Origin: Dichetophora obliterata | Taxonomy: Eukaryota > Arthropoda > Insecta > Diptera > Sciomyzidae | Assembly: GCA_963920525.1 (NCBI GenBank) | Contig: OY986436.1 | Span: 185,025,496 to 185,089,495 of the forward strand | Direction: 5' to 3' | DNA: 64,000 bases | In this document: one piece after another, positions 10,621 through 23,925 of the stretch | Position numbering within the stretch: position 1 is the first letter of the stretch | Layout of the letters: each line of letters opens with the position of its first letter | Made by a program: the position numbers and the translations under genes | Notes under the pieces: model-generated | What the model was told of the DNA's origin: nothing | The model's input: only the letters and a program-made list of their open reading frames with translations | The model's database searches: none

Positions 10621-13032
10621 CTTACTAAAATGTGATAAGATTTCAACACATTTGCGCTGAGTTTCTTCAATTTAGCGAAATAAATCGTAAATGATTGGAT
10701 AATTTACCTAAAATATTTTTAGAAAATCGGCCATGTCGCTACATGTAGCCTGATTTTTTAACGATTGGGTGTTATTTTTCTAGAAATTTTCTGGAAATTT
10801 TTTTCTGAGTGTAGCATAAACTTGGAAATAAGTTACGTGCACACAAATTAGCAGATACAATATGAACAATCAGATAAAACACTTAAAATATTGCTCAATC
10901 TAATTAGCAGTGTTGCATGTATTTTAAGTGTGTCTTATTTAACTTTTTTCTTTGTTTTTGTCTATTCATCTTTTTAATGTGCAAAAATGTTAACACTTGC
11001 ATTTTTTGTTTTCCAGGCCACTGCTGCCGCAGTTAATTAGAACGAAACAATTTCTTGCTGCTACAAAATGCACTGTTCTGGTCAATTAATTGAAAAGGAA
11101 AAACTGGTAACATAATTAACATAAAAGAAAGTTGTTTTTCATATAAATTGAACTTTCATTCATTTCTTACTATTCGCTTTCGCTAAAATAGTGTAATTAA
11201 TTGTGCATAATTTTAATTATATCGTTTTTATTTACAGCACTAAATGATTTATCGCCAAGTTAGCACTAAGCAGTTAAATAATTTTCTATTTTTTTTTTTG
11301 TTTTATATTCGTGAGCAACGTTATTTACTTGAGGTGTGTTAATGAGTTCAATGAACTCAATTTATTGCGACTCACATTAAGGCTCAAAGCTCAGTGTGCT
11401 ATAACCACTGAATAGCATCACCAATATTAAAAGCAATGCCAAAGTTTATAAATATGAAATATTGCTATATCAACAGTTTAGAGAATTTGTTGAGAAAACG
11501 AGAAAACACAAATAATTGCGATATCAAACAAAGACTCTAGCAACATAATTTATTTTATATTCTCTATTGCTGATTGCTAAAGTCTTTTGGCTAAATTGAG
11601 TTATTTTACAAGAAATTTTTTTTTTATTAGATACTTTACCATCAAACTAGCTCCATGTAACTTAATGGTTATTTCAAGCTTGGTCCAATAAGTCCCAGTT
11701 TGGTCCTGTTAACCGTCAAAATGTTTTTTTGTTGCCAAGTAGCAAAACTAACGTGTAAATGTAAAAAATATACAATTTTTAAAAATTGATATATCAAAAA
11801 TTTTTAAGAAAATTTTGCAATACAATCATGTAGAGATTAGAATTACTATTTTAGTATGTTTTGACCATTGATACATCGTAGCTTAAAATAAAAAAAGTAA
11901 AAATATTTATGTCATAAATTTAACAACTGAATGAAAAACTGCAAACTTTAAATTTAAAATATTTCCTCAAAATTTTGACTCAGATTCAAAAAACCATTTT
12001 TCGGGGGTCTCGAAATGTTTTACCGATAAATTCGTTATTTTTCAATCTATTTTTAATCTATTTTTAGTTTTAATATGTCATTGAAAAAAAAATATATAGG
12101 TGCTTACAACAATATATGTATATTTGAATAAAAACTTACCGCAAAATTACCATAAGGATTCTAAAACAACGAAATTTTTACTAATTTTTTTCACAAAATT
12201 TAGATTTAAGTTGTGTTTTTGTAAATATCTATCATAATATCTAATAAAATTATAAGAGTACATGTGATTACGCTTTAGGCTAGACAAAGTGCATACATCA
12301 CTAATAATTTGGTTGCAGATTCGCTGCAAAATTTAATTTTGAAAAATAGCATTTTTAGATTTTCTTTTTAGTTTTTAGTTTTAGCAACTTTTAGTTTTGA
12401 TATATTTGTAACGATTTAATTTTAATAAAAAAATAAAAAAAAAAACAATAATTATGTGCAATAAATAACCTCAAGTGTACTTCTGTGTATTCTGTATTAA
12501 CCTTTACCAGTGTACATATGAAAGTGAAATATTTACTTTATTGCAATTTTTGAAAGAAAGAAATGCAAAAAATAATAATTATAAAAAATACTGCTCCTTA
12601 GAAAAAATCTAAGAAATAAAAGGATTATGTTAGTTTTTTGTGAATTTAAGTAAGATTATAAAGTAATATGTGCTGGATGAAGAGAGCGCTAAAAATTTTC
12701 TTAGTTTCTAGCAAGAGCTTACATTGCATAACAAACAAAGGCAGAATCCTCTGATTGTACGGACTCATGTCATTAAAAAAGCCACTTGAATTTCATAAAA
12801 TGGCACTGATATATAAAGTGTTAGCGAATTTAATCTCCTAAACCGATTTAAAGCGAAAATTGTTTGCATATTTAGGCTTGCATGGTTTAAAATTTTGGAC
12901 TAAATTAAAAACCATTGGATTTTATATAGGAAAAAAAAAAATACTTTTTAATCCAAGGAAAGCTTAAAATTTTATAATTCAAAAAGATTATAAAGCAATA
13001 TAAATATCAACTTAAATAAAAAAAATTTCGGA
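10621..13032. other. AT-rich non-coding stretch
   Basis: No gene or repeat that I can support. Long A/T tracts and short ORFs only; the 60-codon minus-strand ORF at 12147-12329 has no recognisable motif. Confidence 0.4.
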
Positions 13033-13346
13033 CAAGTTCATGATTAGAACACACGTCCTCTGATGTGATGGTCCAACACCTTATCACTCGTCCAACTCAG
13101 TTGTTAATGAAGCTACGCTTCTTTTGAATCAATACTAATGCAAGTAAGCTTGCTGTAAGTAAGCAAGCAAGCAGAAACGTGATTTCGAGACCCAGATTAA
13201 TTAAACAAAAATTAAAAAATTTTCTGAAAATTTCATGATTTTAACGCCTTATCCTCTCGTCCAACTCAGTTTCTAGCACAGTTACGCTTATTTTGCATCA
13301 TTACAAATGCAAGCAAACGTGGGTTTGAGATTCAGTTAATTTAAAC
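13033..13346 (-). repeat. tRNA-derived SINE fragments, two tandem copies
   Basis: Two related units, 13033-13205 and 13233-13346, share GTCCAACTCAGTT, a TTTTG(C/A)ATCA block and a closing GAGA(C/T)(C/T)CAG. On the minus strand the first reads like a tRNA: CTGAGTTGGACGAG (A-box-like), TTGGACCATCA (anticodon region) and GTGTTCTAATC (B-box-like). The anticodon-region string TGGACCATCA recurs in the SINE at 53380-53640, and the body recurs at 33170-33245, so this is a dispersed family. The second unit lacks the B-box-proximal part. Confidence 0.55.
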
Positions 13347-13979
13347 TAAAGTAGGGATTAAAAATTAGTACTTTTTGCATTAAAAATTCCCTTAAACCAA
13401 AGTTTGGAATAAAAAGTAGTCAACATTTTTTAATTTCTAAAGTAAAATTAATCGAAATCAATATTCCTCTCTCAAATCAATTAAAGTGCTATTACTGTGT
13501 GTAAAAAATTAAAAATCAATTTTTGTTTTTCGTTCGAATATGGTTCTGTAAGGTCTTAAGAATACGTATACAAAATTTTAGAAAAAAATAACAAATAGAA
13601 AAAAAGTTATAGCATATATTATATTCGTATGTCGCGTGATATTCAAGAACCTTTAAAATCTTTAATCGCGTTTTTCTCGAAACAAGGGTTTTCGAATCGA
13701 CTTCTAAGATATCTGGAGTTCTACTTAATCAATTTCGATGAATCTTAATTCATTGTGATCCCTATAGACTCTTTTAAAGACTAGAACTATAAAAAACGAA
13801 AGTTTCGGCAAAAAATAGGGTTTTTTGTACATTTTTTTTCAACTCCTGCCATTTTTTTATTTTGTATTTTTTTTTTTATTTGCGTAGGTTGAGTGCTCAA
13901 CTACAACCCTTAACTCAAGAATGCTCTTTGATTTTTTAAATACGCCAACTTCAACGCCTTGTAGAAAATTAACAACTAT

Positions 13980-14455
13980 GAAGACAAAAAAAGTGTTTTT
14001 TATAGCTACACACTGTAATAGTACCTTAACCTCTTCGGCTGCAATAGATAATATTGAGAGGTTTGTAAGTTTTACCTGCCCTATTGTAGACCGTAAATAC
14101 TTTTTATTTTTGGAAAAACTTCTTTCGCATGAACCAACAAATCGTTAAAAAATATTTTTAACCAAATTTTGGATTTGGCAACGACTCTTGGAATCCCCAT
14201 TAATAAAAAATTTTTTTAAAATATATTGGGATCCAGTTTATATGTGTTTCGAAAGCAATGTCTGCAGCTTTAAGGTGTCTCCTTAGCCTTGGCATTTCAA
14301 CCGTTACCTTTTCTTCATCGACCTAATCATTGACTGTGACCAATCTTTGTATTAAGATCTGCAGTTCATTTTCAGAAGCAGCAAGCTCGACGGCAGTATT
14401 TCTTCAAATACATTTTGAATGTCTTGTATTGATTTTGTTCTGCTCTAAAGATCCG
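13980..14455 (-). pseudogene. hAT transposase remnant, ZMYM1-like C-terminus
   Basis: Minus strand 14138-14013 is uninterrupted and encodes the hAT dimerisation region: GSCERSFSKNKKYLRSTIG followed by LTNLSILSIAAEEV. Further upstream (14450-14225) the strand holds ENELQILIQRL and MPRLRRHLKAADI, matching the preceding region of ZMYM1/DUF4371-type hAT proteins, with a stop and frame changes between. This family is widespread as domesticated or transposon-borne protein in animals. Here it is clearly decayed. No TIRs or target duplication were identified. Confidence 0.75.
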
Positions 14456-14999
14456 AATGTAACCAAGCCATACACTCTTTGATTTAGTTTTTGTATTGCA
14501 TCCTTTACGGATCATGACCAAAAAACCATTACATACTTTAAGTTTTTATTTAGTTACATAAAAGCATTCATATAGCAAAACTTTATACTACTTATATGAA
14601 AAAATTGTGGCATCAATCCAATTATTACTCTATATAAAATATATTAAATTTTTAATTAATCTATATAATGTATGTATACATTTTAAATTTGTTTTAATTG
14701 ACAAAAACTTATGGTAAGTACACTCGAGCTCAAAAAAAAGCCGAGTTAATAATTTGATATCTAATATTATTTTTCTTGAATTATAACAGTGTGCCAAAAC
14801 CATAAATAAACAAGTACATCCAAACTTTATTGAAATTCTTAAGGAAGGACATGTTGAGAGTCCATCGCACTTAATTTGACCTCTCAAGGTCATCACAATT
14901 TTTTCAACTAATTTTTAAAGTTAATTGCATTTTTACAGCCATTTGGCTTATTGCAAATGAAAAACAAAACTAACTTTTTTCAAGAAAATTTGACGTTAA
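14456..14999. other. AT-rich non-coding stretch
   Basis: No supported gene. The minus-strand ORF at 14630-14896 shows no family motif. Confidence 0.4.
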
Positions 15000-15750
15000 C
15001 ACATTAACCGCCGACATGTGATTTCGTCGGCCGATTTTGATGATTTTTTCAGGAATTGCTTATTTTGCTTCCTAGATCACAAATTCTGAGTTTAGAAAAA
15101 AAACAAAATTCTGGCATTTCAGGGAAAACCGTCCGACATGACTTTTTAAAATAACTTAAGTTAATATATATATTTACAAATTTAATAAATAAATTTTATC
15201 ATTCACTGAAATAAACTTCAGAATTCATTTCACAATTCAAAAAATTTATCAGCAAAATTGAAATATCAGTTTACGAGCTACAAGCTCTCTAAAACCTTAC
15301 ACTCGATTTTCTCGAAACACCATTTTTTTTCTCTCTCGCTCCTTTTTTGAACCCAATGCAATAATACAAAAATAAAACAGATTAGCATTTTCAGAGGAAA
15401 TAGTTAACTTTTACTTTAACAAAGACTAAACAAAATGTATTGGAGCGATTTTCATATCATGTGTTTTTAAAGCAGCACCATTTAAAAAAATATCTAAGTA
15501 TTTAAGAGGTTGAAAGATCACTTGAAGTAGAGCTTTTATTTGTTGAACTTTAGTTTAAAAAGGTGATTTTTCAGTAACTCTAAAGGTACCTCTCCCCTTT
15601 TTCAAGAGATTTTAAAGTTTATTAGCTGCCTTGAGAGCCAATAGGTTAAACTTTGTCTCTCTCAAATTCAAGTCAAAAGGTTATTGCGTTGATTTTTGAG
15701 ATTTTTTTTTATATAAACGTTGCTTTAAAGCAACGCCGGCGTTTAATGGG
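15000..15750. mobile_element. piggyBac-type MITE, 751 bp
   Basis: Left end TTAA then CACATTAACCGCCGACATG; the right end, inverted, reads CCCATTAAACGCCGGC after TTAT, a one-base variant of TTAA (14996-14999 and 15751-15754). A palindrome GTTGCTTTAAAGCAAC (15719-15734) lies just inside the right TIR, the same layout as the full piggyBac element at 5027-8050. No coding sequence is present, so it would depend on a transposase in trans. Confidence 0.7.
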
Positions 15751-16041
15751 TTATCAAATTATTAACTCGGCTTTTTTTTGAGAGCGTGTGTAATGCTTTC
15801 AGGTATTTGTTGCACCCTTTGACATCCGCAATGTTAAAGTGCAGTCAATACAATAAGTTCAATCATACGTATATTGAAAAACTTAATGCTTTAATATTAA
15901 ATTATGCACCCTTTTTTAAAGAAAATTTATATTAACTATTTATATTAATTTATTATAATTAATAATCTATTATTATTATACCAACATATCAAAAAATGCT
16001 AAGAATTCTACTAGTTTCACCTGAAAAAATTTTTTTGTAGG

Positions 16042-16104
16042 ATATATGGAAAAATTTGTCAATAAACGAAATAATGAGAGTAATGCGCCTCGGTATCTTC
16101 GAGG
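16042..16104 (+). other. Candidate 63-nt micro-exon
   Basis: A T-rich tract ending TTTTTTTGTAG is followed by 63 nt and then the strong donor GTAAGTTT. The 63 nt are open in phase 0 (21 codons, including SINEIMRVMRLGIFE) and in one other frame. Splice-site strength and a length divisible by three fit a small cassette exon of a host gene with large introns. I do not recognise the peptide, and short open stretches between chance splice sites are common in AT-rich DNA. Confidence 0.2.
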
Positions 16105-17227
16105 TAAGTTTAAAAAAAAACACAGTGATCCAATATCTCTACTATTCATTCCTTTAAGTTTTTATTACAGTCAAAATATTTTGGGAATCGCAATACATTC
16201 GATCAAGGTTCATTTTTAGAGGGGTACAAATTTAAATTTTTTTCCTGTCATACAAATCGAGGACCCTTATTGTTTATTTATTCGAAAGCATTAATAGTTT
16301 GGTTTTATTTTAAGATTCGAATAATGTTTAAATAAGCTCATTATGAGCTAAGTTTGTGTATTTTTAAATAAATAATAATAATCTATATTTTGAACATAAT
16401 CAAATACATACATACAAGTTGGGCATAAATAGTATTTATCTTATCTGTTAGTTGATTTTAACGATCTAAAAGAAATTATAAAATAATATTATGAGTATTG
16501 AGTCAATATACTTCGTTATTGTTTTTTTCTTATCTTGAAAAGATTGACTGAACAAAAGACTTAAGCGAGCAACTTGTTGTTGAGGCCATTTAGTTTGTCG
16601 CTAGTGTCGTGTCTCAAGCGTAGTAAATTAATTTTTATTCATTTTAAATGACAATAATTTAGATAGCTAAATATAATATTTATACACGTAAACACGCATT
16701 TATTAAGTCACACTAAAAATCGTAGCGCATTTACAGCTGATTGTTGTTTAGAAACAGATATATACATATATACATAAAATAAAGTCAAATAGCTTTAAGT
16801 GAATAAAAAATATTTAGATGATAAAGAATTTCTATGTTAATTTATGTTTTAAATATGCATTTAAGACCACTTACCACCTACTTTGAGTTAAATTTAACAT
16901 AAAAAGCACCTGAATCAAGCAAGATCTTGGTGCATATTAACGACAAACAAACATAAACACACACAAAGACACACAAAAACACACACTCATGAAAATAATC
17001 TAATGGTGAGCTTTAATTAATATTTATGCTTACTACGGCCGCTGATATAATTAACATATGTTCAGTCTTATTTACAACTTTTTTCAATATTAATTGTATT
17101 TAACTGCTAATTACAAAATTTATTACAAAAACCTTGCAATGCTTTGCGGTGCATTTCCGTGCTTGTTTTTTTATGCAAATGTTAGAAATATTCATTTTGT
17201 TTGTTTGAAATTGATTCTTGTGTGTTG

Positions 17228-17290
17228 TTCAGTCCATCTGTCTGTTTGTCTATTTGTCTGTCTTACTATCTTTTTGTCTGTTTGTTAGTA
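17228..17290. repeat. TCTG-rich microsatellite
   Basis: Imperfect run of TCTG and TTTG tetranucleotides. The apparent ORFs crossing it are low-complexity translation products. Confidence 0.7.
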
Positions 17291-18711
17291 TCAACAACTA
17301 TTTTTATGGTTTGCATTGCTAACATTGCTGTCAGTGCCAACAGTCAAAATGTTTTTAGGCTACATAAACATAATAATGTGGTTGTTTTTGTTGTAGTTGT
17401 TGTTCAGGAATATGTGGATGATGCTGAAGATGATGATAGTGATATTGCTGTTCTTGTTTATGTTCATTCGGTTGATAATATTTTTTAAAGAATTTGGCTT
17501 AGCCGAAGATTTATGTTCCTCACTCATAAGGAAGTCGTTTAACTTTTTCTTTTTCTTTTCCTTCTTCTTCTTCTTCTTCTTCTTTTTCTTATTCTCTTCT
17601 TATTCTTCTACGTCTAAACGTTATTTTACTTTAACTCATTGGCAATGACATTCAATGTTTTTCTGAACATATCTATTTTGCAGTTAACTGTTTTCTTAGT
17701 TTTGCAATTTAATGCCACACAAAACATTTTACATCATAAAAGCAATGTTAAAAAATGCATAAAAAATAAAGAGAGCTGTTTAAGAATAGTTGCGTTTTTT
17801 GTAGCTTTTTTTTCTTAATCATAATGAAGTTGTAGAGCATTAAAATTTTATGATAAGAGTTGCATTTTTTATATATTTAAGTGCAATATTTTTTAAAATT
17901 CTTGAAACAAAAGTAATATTAATGGGAACCTAACTACAGCTTTTTATTGTAATTTGTAAATTTTGTCATACGAAACAGTTTTTGTCTCACAAAATAGTTA
18001 TTGGTGGTTACTGTTTTGTGGCTAAGAAATAAAATTCATTTACTTGACATAAAAATAAATTTAAAGTACTTCTGATTAGTAAGTGGCGTAAATAATTTAC
18101 TAAGCATGGATACGTGAAGATTATGCTTAAATGTTCTTGCAGGAAAAAATGTCATGCCTTTAGGGAACTATTTTGAATATTTTTTTTTTTTTGAAAGAGT
18201 ACTGCGATTGAAAAACATAGCTTATTATAACTCTTGTGTTTAAAATTGATTTGAAAACTGTTTACTGATATAATAAAATTGATAAATGATGTAATATTAA
18301 AAGAATCCAAGCAAGCCAATATACCTTTAATGTTATTTGTAGTTAATTGAAAATAAAAAATCCTATTAGTGAAATTGCATAAAAATTTATTATGAATAAA
18401 TTTTCTACTAAACCCTAATTCCATTGATAAAAAATTTCGTATAAAATTTTATAGGAGAAGAGCTCAGGTGATGTGAATAATTGCCAACCTGAAATAATTG
18501 AAGGCTGAAGAAAGGATTTTTTTATCTTCGATTTAAGGCTTTTAAATGTAACAGCGCGAGTTGTATGCTAAAAAATCAAGGTAACCCAGGCTTAGACTCC
18601 ATCTGAGACAGAATGCCTTTTCAATTGAATTTATAGGTGTATCTAGCGGTAGTCTTGTAGCGGTACAAATAAGGCAAACCTTGACAGACACACTGAAGTC
18701 TGAAGACACAT

Positions 18712-19434
18712 CATGGTGTAAGAAATAGAGGTGCTAGTGAGTTTGACACATCTCTCTCAAAATGATAAAATTACGTTTCCCCGCTCTTGTCAAAAACAGC
18801 TGATGGTGAATTGCAAGGAAAACAAATTTTGTTAATTTCGTGTCCTTCTGCAAGTTTATAAGATTTCAGTGAGATTAAAGTAAGAATAAAGTGATATGGA
18901 AAACAATAAAAATTATATGAGACGCTGTCTTGTTGGTCTTCGGACTGCTGCTTTTCTACTTTAGCTAACGTGCAGTCGATCGAAACTCAATGCCTTGTCC
19001 ATTTCTTTTGATGGCTACTATCAGTTGAGGCATTGAAAACTATATCATGGCATTCGAGATGTTCTTGAAGCAGACGATGTGAATGCAAGACAATTTGCAT
19101 GCTGGCAAAAGCTTCATGTCGGGGGCACCTTCCAGCGCACGTTTCTGATAAAATGGCCAAAACATTCAATGACGAACTTGGCAAATCGGCGAAGACAACT
19201 GCAATAACTTTTTGTCAACGCAACTCGTCACAATTAATTGCATTAAATATTTATTTATACTTAATTCGAACAATAAACTATAAAAACTATAGCACATCAT
19301 CTAGAAACTCAAACAAATAACACAATTTGGTAACTATCAACAGTTCCGCTCTTTCGCTCACAATTTTTTGATAGAAACAAATAAATTCATGGTGTTGTCA
19401 AAAACTCACTAACATCTAATTTTCTTACACCATG
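18712..19434. mobile_element. P-element-like MITE, 723 bp, 8-bp target duplication
   Basis: Imperfect terminal inverted repeats of about 40 bp begin CATGGTGTAAGAAA at the left (18712) and inverted at the right (ends 19434). The 8-bp direct repeat AGACACAT flanks both ends (18704-18711, 19435-19442). An 8-bp duplication with a CATG-starting TIR is typical of the P superfamily and partly resembles the start of the Drosophila P element. Internal ORFs on both strands (18987-19184 minus, 19099-19320 plus) show no transposase motif, so it is non-autonomous. hAT also makes 8-bp duplications, so the class is inferred. Confidence 0.75.
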
Positions 19435-22400
19435 AGACACATGAAGACACATACAAATAGAGAACTTGATCTACGAGTCTTTTTACAAGACAGGTTTTAC
19501 TCTCTGACGGAAATTGAACCCGGGCTAGTTCGGTTTCGTAGGAAATTTTGCCACGTTAGTATAGACCAGAACTGAGTATTTCGCGATTACAATTACTTTC
19601 CAATTACAATTCAGTAATCGTAATCTTTAAAAATTAACAATCACGATTACTGTAATTGTAATGTAAGAAATATATTATTACGATGACTGTAATCGGTATG
19701 CTCTCAAATTGCAATTACGATTTCTGTAATTGTAATAGAAAAATCTATTGATTACAATTACAGTAGTCATTATGAATGAAAATAACGATTAAAAGTATTG
19801 TAATCGCAATAATTTTTTATGTAATTTAATTACTTACTATGTAAGCTATATCACAAATAATGGCGTTTCAATAAAAAAAAATTAACATTGAAACTATTGA
19901 AGTTTTTCATTTTTAATATTTTGGACTTTGCGCCTATTAGAAAATAAAATTAAAAAATAACTTAATTATTTTACCGAACTTCGCCCTTAATACAACTTTA
20001 ACTTTTTTTTAAACAGAGATAAGTTTTGCACACACCAACACCAAAAGGATACATATTTTCCGCTTTATGTTAAATGCCTCGTACACATTTGAGATTTCCA
20101 ACTGTTTATTTGCTTTTGTATTTTGATTTCAATGAGCTGCAAGAAATCTCTACAATATTTTCAAAACCTTTATATTTTTATTTGTTTAAAAATTTTAAAT
20201 ATATATTTCTTTTAGTTTTTTAGTTTTAAGTTTATATTGTTGCAATAGTGATATTTTGTGATTGTAATTTCGCAATTATTTTCTTTAACAAGCAATAAAA
20301 AGTTCACAATTTGGGCCATTACAAAAAAAAAAGGACAAAATTAAAAAACTTTAAGTAAATTCAAATTCTCTACAAATTTACAGAACCATCAGTGTAACGC
20401 CTCTTTCAGTTATTTAAAGAAAATCTATATTAAATAAAAGTTTTGAAAGTAGCAAAAGTTACTTAAAAAAATTTCCATATTTTTTTTTTTTGTAATTTTC
20501 TATAATACTTTTTTATCAAACACCCCCCCACCTTGAAGATTCATTTCAACAGCTCTGCGTGGGGGTGTAGCAATGACAATATTGGATTCAACATTTTCAG
20601 TTTCGAATTAAGATCTTAATCAGCATCTGCAAATACAACATTTAGTGTGCTGATTTCAATATAAAATGCAACAAAAACTGAACTCTCTCTACGAAATTGT
20701 GTCTACTGGACAAATGTCCCGGTTGTATTAAATAAAAAATATTAAAATAAGTAATCAATTGTCAAAGATGAAGAAAGCCATTTACAAAAAATATCGGTTT
20801 TAAAAAAACCTTAAAGTTTTGTGATGACTTTTAAATTTAAGACTTAACTTAAGTCAGTTTTATATAAGAACGCTTTAAATAAATACAAAATAAATCACCA
20901 AGTATCACTGAATATTTTTTTTTTTTAAGTTTTAATTAACATAACGAGACAGTTGACATAACTTGTGACTGTAATAAATATATGCAATAGTTTTGCACAT
21001 AAACTGCAAAAGCAGCCAATTAAAAACTATTAACAAAACGATAAAGATAACTAGTTGAATAACACAGGCAGCATTATGAACTTAAAAAAGAAAAACAGTA
21101 GAAAAAATATGCAAGACTCAATCATAAACAACATAATAATGTAGACAGCTTTTGTCATTGACAGCTAAAAGATACGAGCTGCAAATTAATTAGTTGCATG
21201 CATTTTTTCTTTAATTTCCAAACGATGATAAAGAGACACACAGCAACTAACACAACAAAACGAGGCACTCCAGAACAGAACAGAACAGAATAGAATAAAA
21301 AATATAAAAACTGTCGATGTAAAGCAGCAAATCAAGTCAACAACCTACCCAACTACTCAACGTTCAATGTTGACAGACAACAAGTTTAAATAAGAAAACA
21401 AAAAAAAAAAAAAAAAGGCAACAAAAGCAAAAAGAAGAAACGAAAAGAAGGTGGGAATATATTGAAAAACAGAAAATGAAAATAAAGAGTTAAACGAGAA
21501 AATATAATAACCAAAATAAAACAAAATTATAAAAGGGTAAAGAAGGACAACTTAAATGCTAAAGGAAAAAAAATAAGTTGCAACATTTTAAACAATTAGA
21601 AATGCAAATATCAACAAATGTGACAAGAGTTAGTTTCACGATATCAAAAGAAATTAATTAATTTCCTTATGTTTCATTTAAAATGCTTAAAAATTCGTTC
21701 TTATGCACAGACAGCAACTTTTAATGCTACAAGTTTGTTTCTTAAGTCTTTTGCTTCTTAAAAAAAATCATGATACGCAATTTTTATTTAATAAAAATTT
21801 TTCCCACATTTAACATTATGATATTGATAACATTAACACATCCGCCATAACAACATTTAACGACAATTTGATAACTTATCGAGAGAAGAAAAAGAAAAAA
21901 AAACGCATCTGACACGACCGGATACATAGGACAGAAAGATGATTCAACGAATCAAAAAGATTAACTTATATATATTTATAATGAAAACACTTGAGAAGAA
22001 GTCGTTAATAAAAAGGAAAAATTCTAAATACTTCTCAATTCACTCAATGACTCATTTTAACTCATTCCCTGCATAAATATAGACCAATTATTAAATAGTT
22101 CGGAACTAGTTCTAAAAAGGACCAGTTCTGCTCCGTCTACAATACCCTTTACATAGATCGAACTGACGCTTTTTACGTGTAGATTGTACCCAAAAACATT
22201 CCTTTTTACCTATATTTGAACTTGTTCCAATATGAACATTTCCAAACTGGTACTTTTTGCTAAAGTCTTAAAATAGATCTTAAAGTGGTTTCAAAGTATT
22301 CAAACGTCAGAAGGATTTATTTGTCACTTGCATGTACTGCGAAAAGATGATGCATTTGTTTTATTTTATGTAGTTTCTTTTTGAAAATTTAATTCAAAAA

Positions 22401-23264
22401 CTTACCTTTTTTGAATTCTTTAAATTGATTTTCCTCAAAAAGTACGAAAATAAAAAAATTTCCACAATACGTGTTCAGATTTAATTTATTTTTGTCAGTA
22501 GAAATTTTAACAATAAAATAAAATAATATGAAAGTTAAATATTTTACGCTGAAAGTTTTTTGTACTATTTCGTAGCTAGAAAAAATTGCGCAAGAAAAAA
22601 CTAGTTGGCTTTTCCAAGTGACTCCAAAATAACTGCTGGGACTTGAACATGCAATTTTCTCTGTAAATTATAATTGCGTTAGTTGCCAAAAATAAAATGA
22701 TATGAGCTGCCAAAATATATGTATCCAAAGAATTTGAAATTTTTTTTTTCCAAAAACATCTCCTTGATAAAAAATACTGAACAAAAATTTGCAAAACTGT
22801 TTTAAAAATAAAAGACACATTACAGTAATGCAGGAGGGGATACTTGACAACTAACAGACTTACATAATAAAACCTGGTCATATATGTAGGTATCCTATAT
22901 ATATATCTATATCTTTATTAATTTATTTACTTGGACAATTTTTAAGAGTATCAAATAATGATAATGAAACATCAATAATGGAGTTTGTGAAATAAAACTA
23001 AACTAAACTAAACTGAATCAATTCCTAATACAGTGAATTTTTCATACATGGTTGTTACTTAAGAATAGGTTTTTTTGTATAGAATCTTTTTTTATATTTA
23101 AGAATTAGCAAAATTTTTTTTAAATTTTTAATTTAAAAATAATTTAAGAAGTTTTTTGTCACCAAATACTTTAACATATCTTTTTATATATAGAAATTCT
23201 TAGTACATTCAATGAATGTTTGTCATTGTCTAAGATTAACACTAGTTTTATAGGTGTTGATTAT
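19435..23264. other. AT-rich non-coding stretch
   Basis: Includes a region of degenerate GTAATTGTAAT repeats (separate entry), a C-run/G-run hairpin (about 20521-20568) and a copy of the CTTAAG motif at 21728-21760. Minus-strand ORFs at 22576-22881 are not recognisable. At 22090-22260 GTTC/AGTT-type motifs resemble decayed hAT ends, too weak to call. Confidence 0.4.
19575..19815. repeat. Degenerate GTAATTGTAAT / ATTACAATTAC repeat cluster
   Basis: About 240 bp in which GTAATYGTAAT and its complement alternate many times with small spacers, giving repeated dyads such as GATTACTGTAATTGTAAT. Such arrays are seen at subterminal positions of some hAT elements; the preceding CAGAACTGAGT (from 19567) would fit a hAT-type terminus, but the other end was not found. 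Confidence 0.6.
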
Positions 23265-23717
23265 ATACCTATTTTTACTGAAGGGAGCCAATTTTACTCA
23301 TACAAAAAAATTAAGGCTTTTTGCAAAAAAAAAAAAACGGTTCCAAATAAATTGAAAATAAAAGATTTATTATTTCAAACTTAATTGAAAACATTTTTTA
23401 CATAAAAACTCGGTTTTTTAAATACATTTTCCGCAAACATTTTTATTGAATTTAGCACAAAAGCGCTTACATCTCTTTCTCTTGCAAAATGCGTGAATTT
23501 GACAATTCTTCCGTTCGTCAACTAACAGCATGAGTTTTTGACATGGGAACGGAAGTGTTTTCGACAAGATTGATCATGAATGTTCATGCATCAGCTTTCT
23601 TTAGAATTCTGAGAATAACTTTCTTTATGTAAGCCATAAGTTTCATGTTCTTAAAGCAATGAATTGTTAAATCCTTTAATGAGTCAATTTGGCTCATAAC
23701 CGTAAAAATAGGTATAC
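23265..23717. mobile_element. Inverted-repeat element with TA flanks
   Basis: TACCTATTTTTACTG (left) pairs with GTAAAAATAGGTA (right), and the similarity continues inward through GAGCCAAWTTKACTCAT over about 37 bp. TA lies at both outer edges, which would fit a Tc1/mariner-type MITE. A third copy of the inner motif, ATGAGTCAAATTGGCTCA, is at about 23862-23879, outside the element. No coding capacity seen. Confidence 0.5.
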
Positions 23718-23925
23718 CACATTCAAATATGCCAGATGAGGGGGTCGTCGGAGGGGAGTAACCTATATTTACCTCTATTTCATTACGTAACTAAAAACCA
23801 ACATTTGTTTTCAAAAAATAATATTTCAGTTTTATATATATATATAGCAATAAAATTTTAAATGAGTCAAATTGGCTCAGTCCGTAAATCTAGTATTATG
23901 AAAGAACAAACAGATTTTGCCTTAA

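Larger units (their letters stand above)
15751..18711. other. AT-rich non-coding stretch with microsatellites
   Basis: Contains a TCTG-rich microsatellite (17228-17290), a CTT-rich tract (about 17550-17600) and a short exon-like interval at 16042-16104 (separate entry). The CTTAAG-centred motif recurs at 16552-16584. No other gene is supported. Confidence 0.45.

Noticed and set aside
17094..17648. Overlapping ORFs around the TCTG and CTT microsatellites
   Set aside because: They are translations of low-complexity repeats.
22090..22260. Possible hAT terminus motifs (GTTC/AGTT blocks), also at 31040-31215
   Set aside because: No matching inverted end or target duplication was found.
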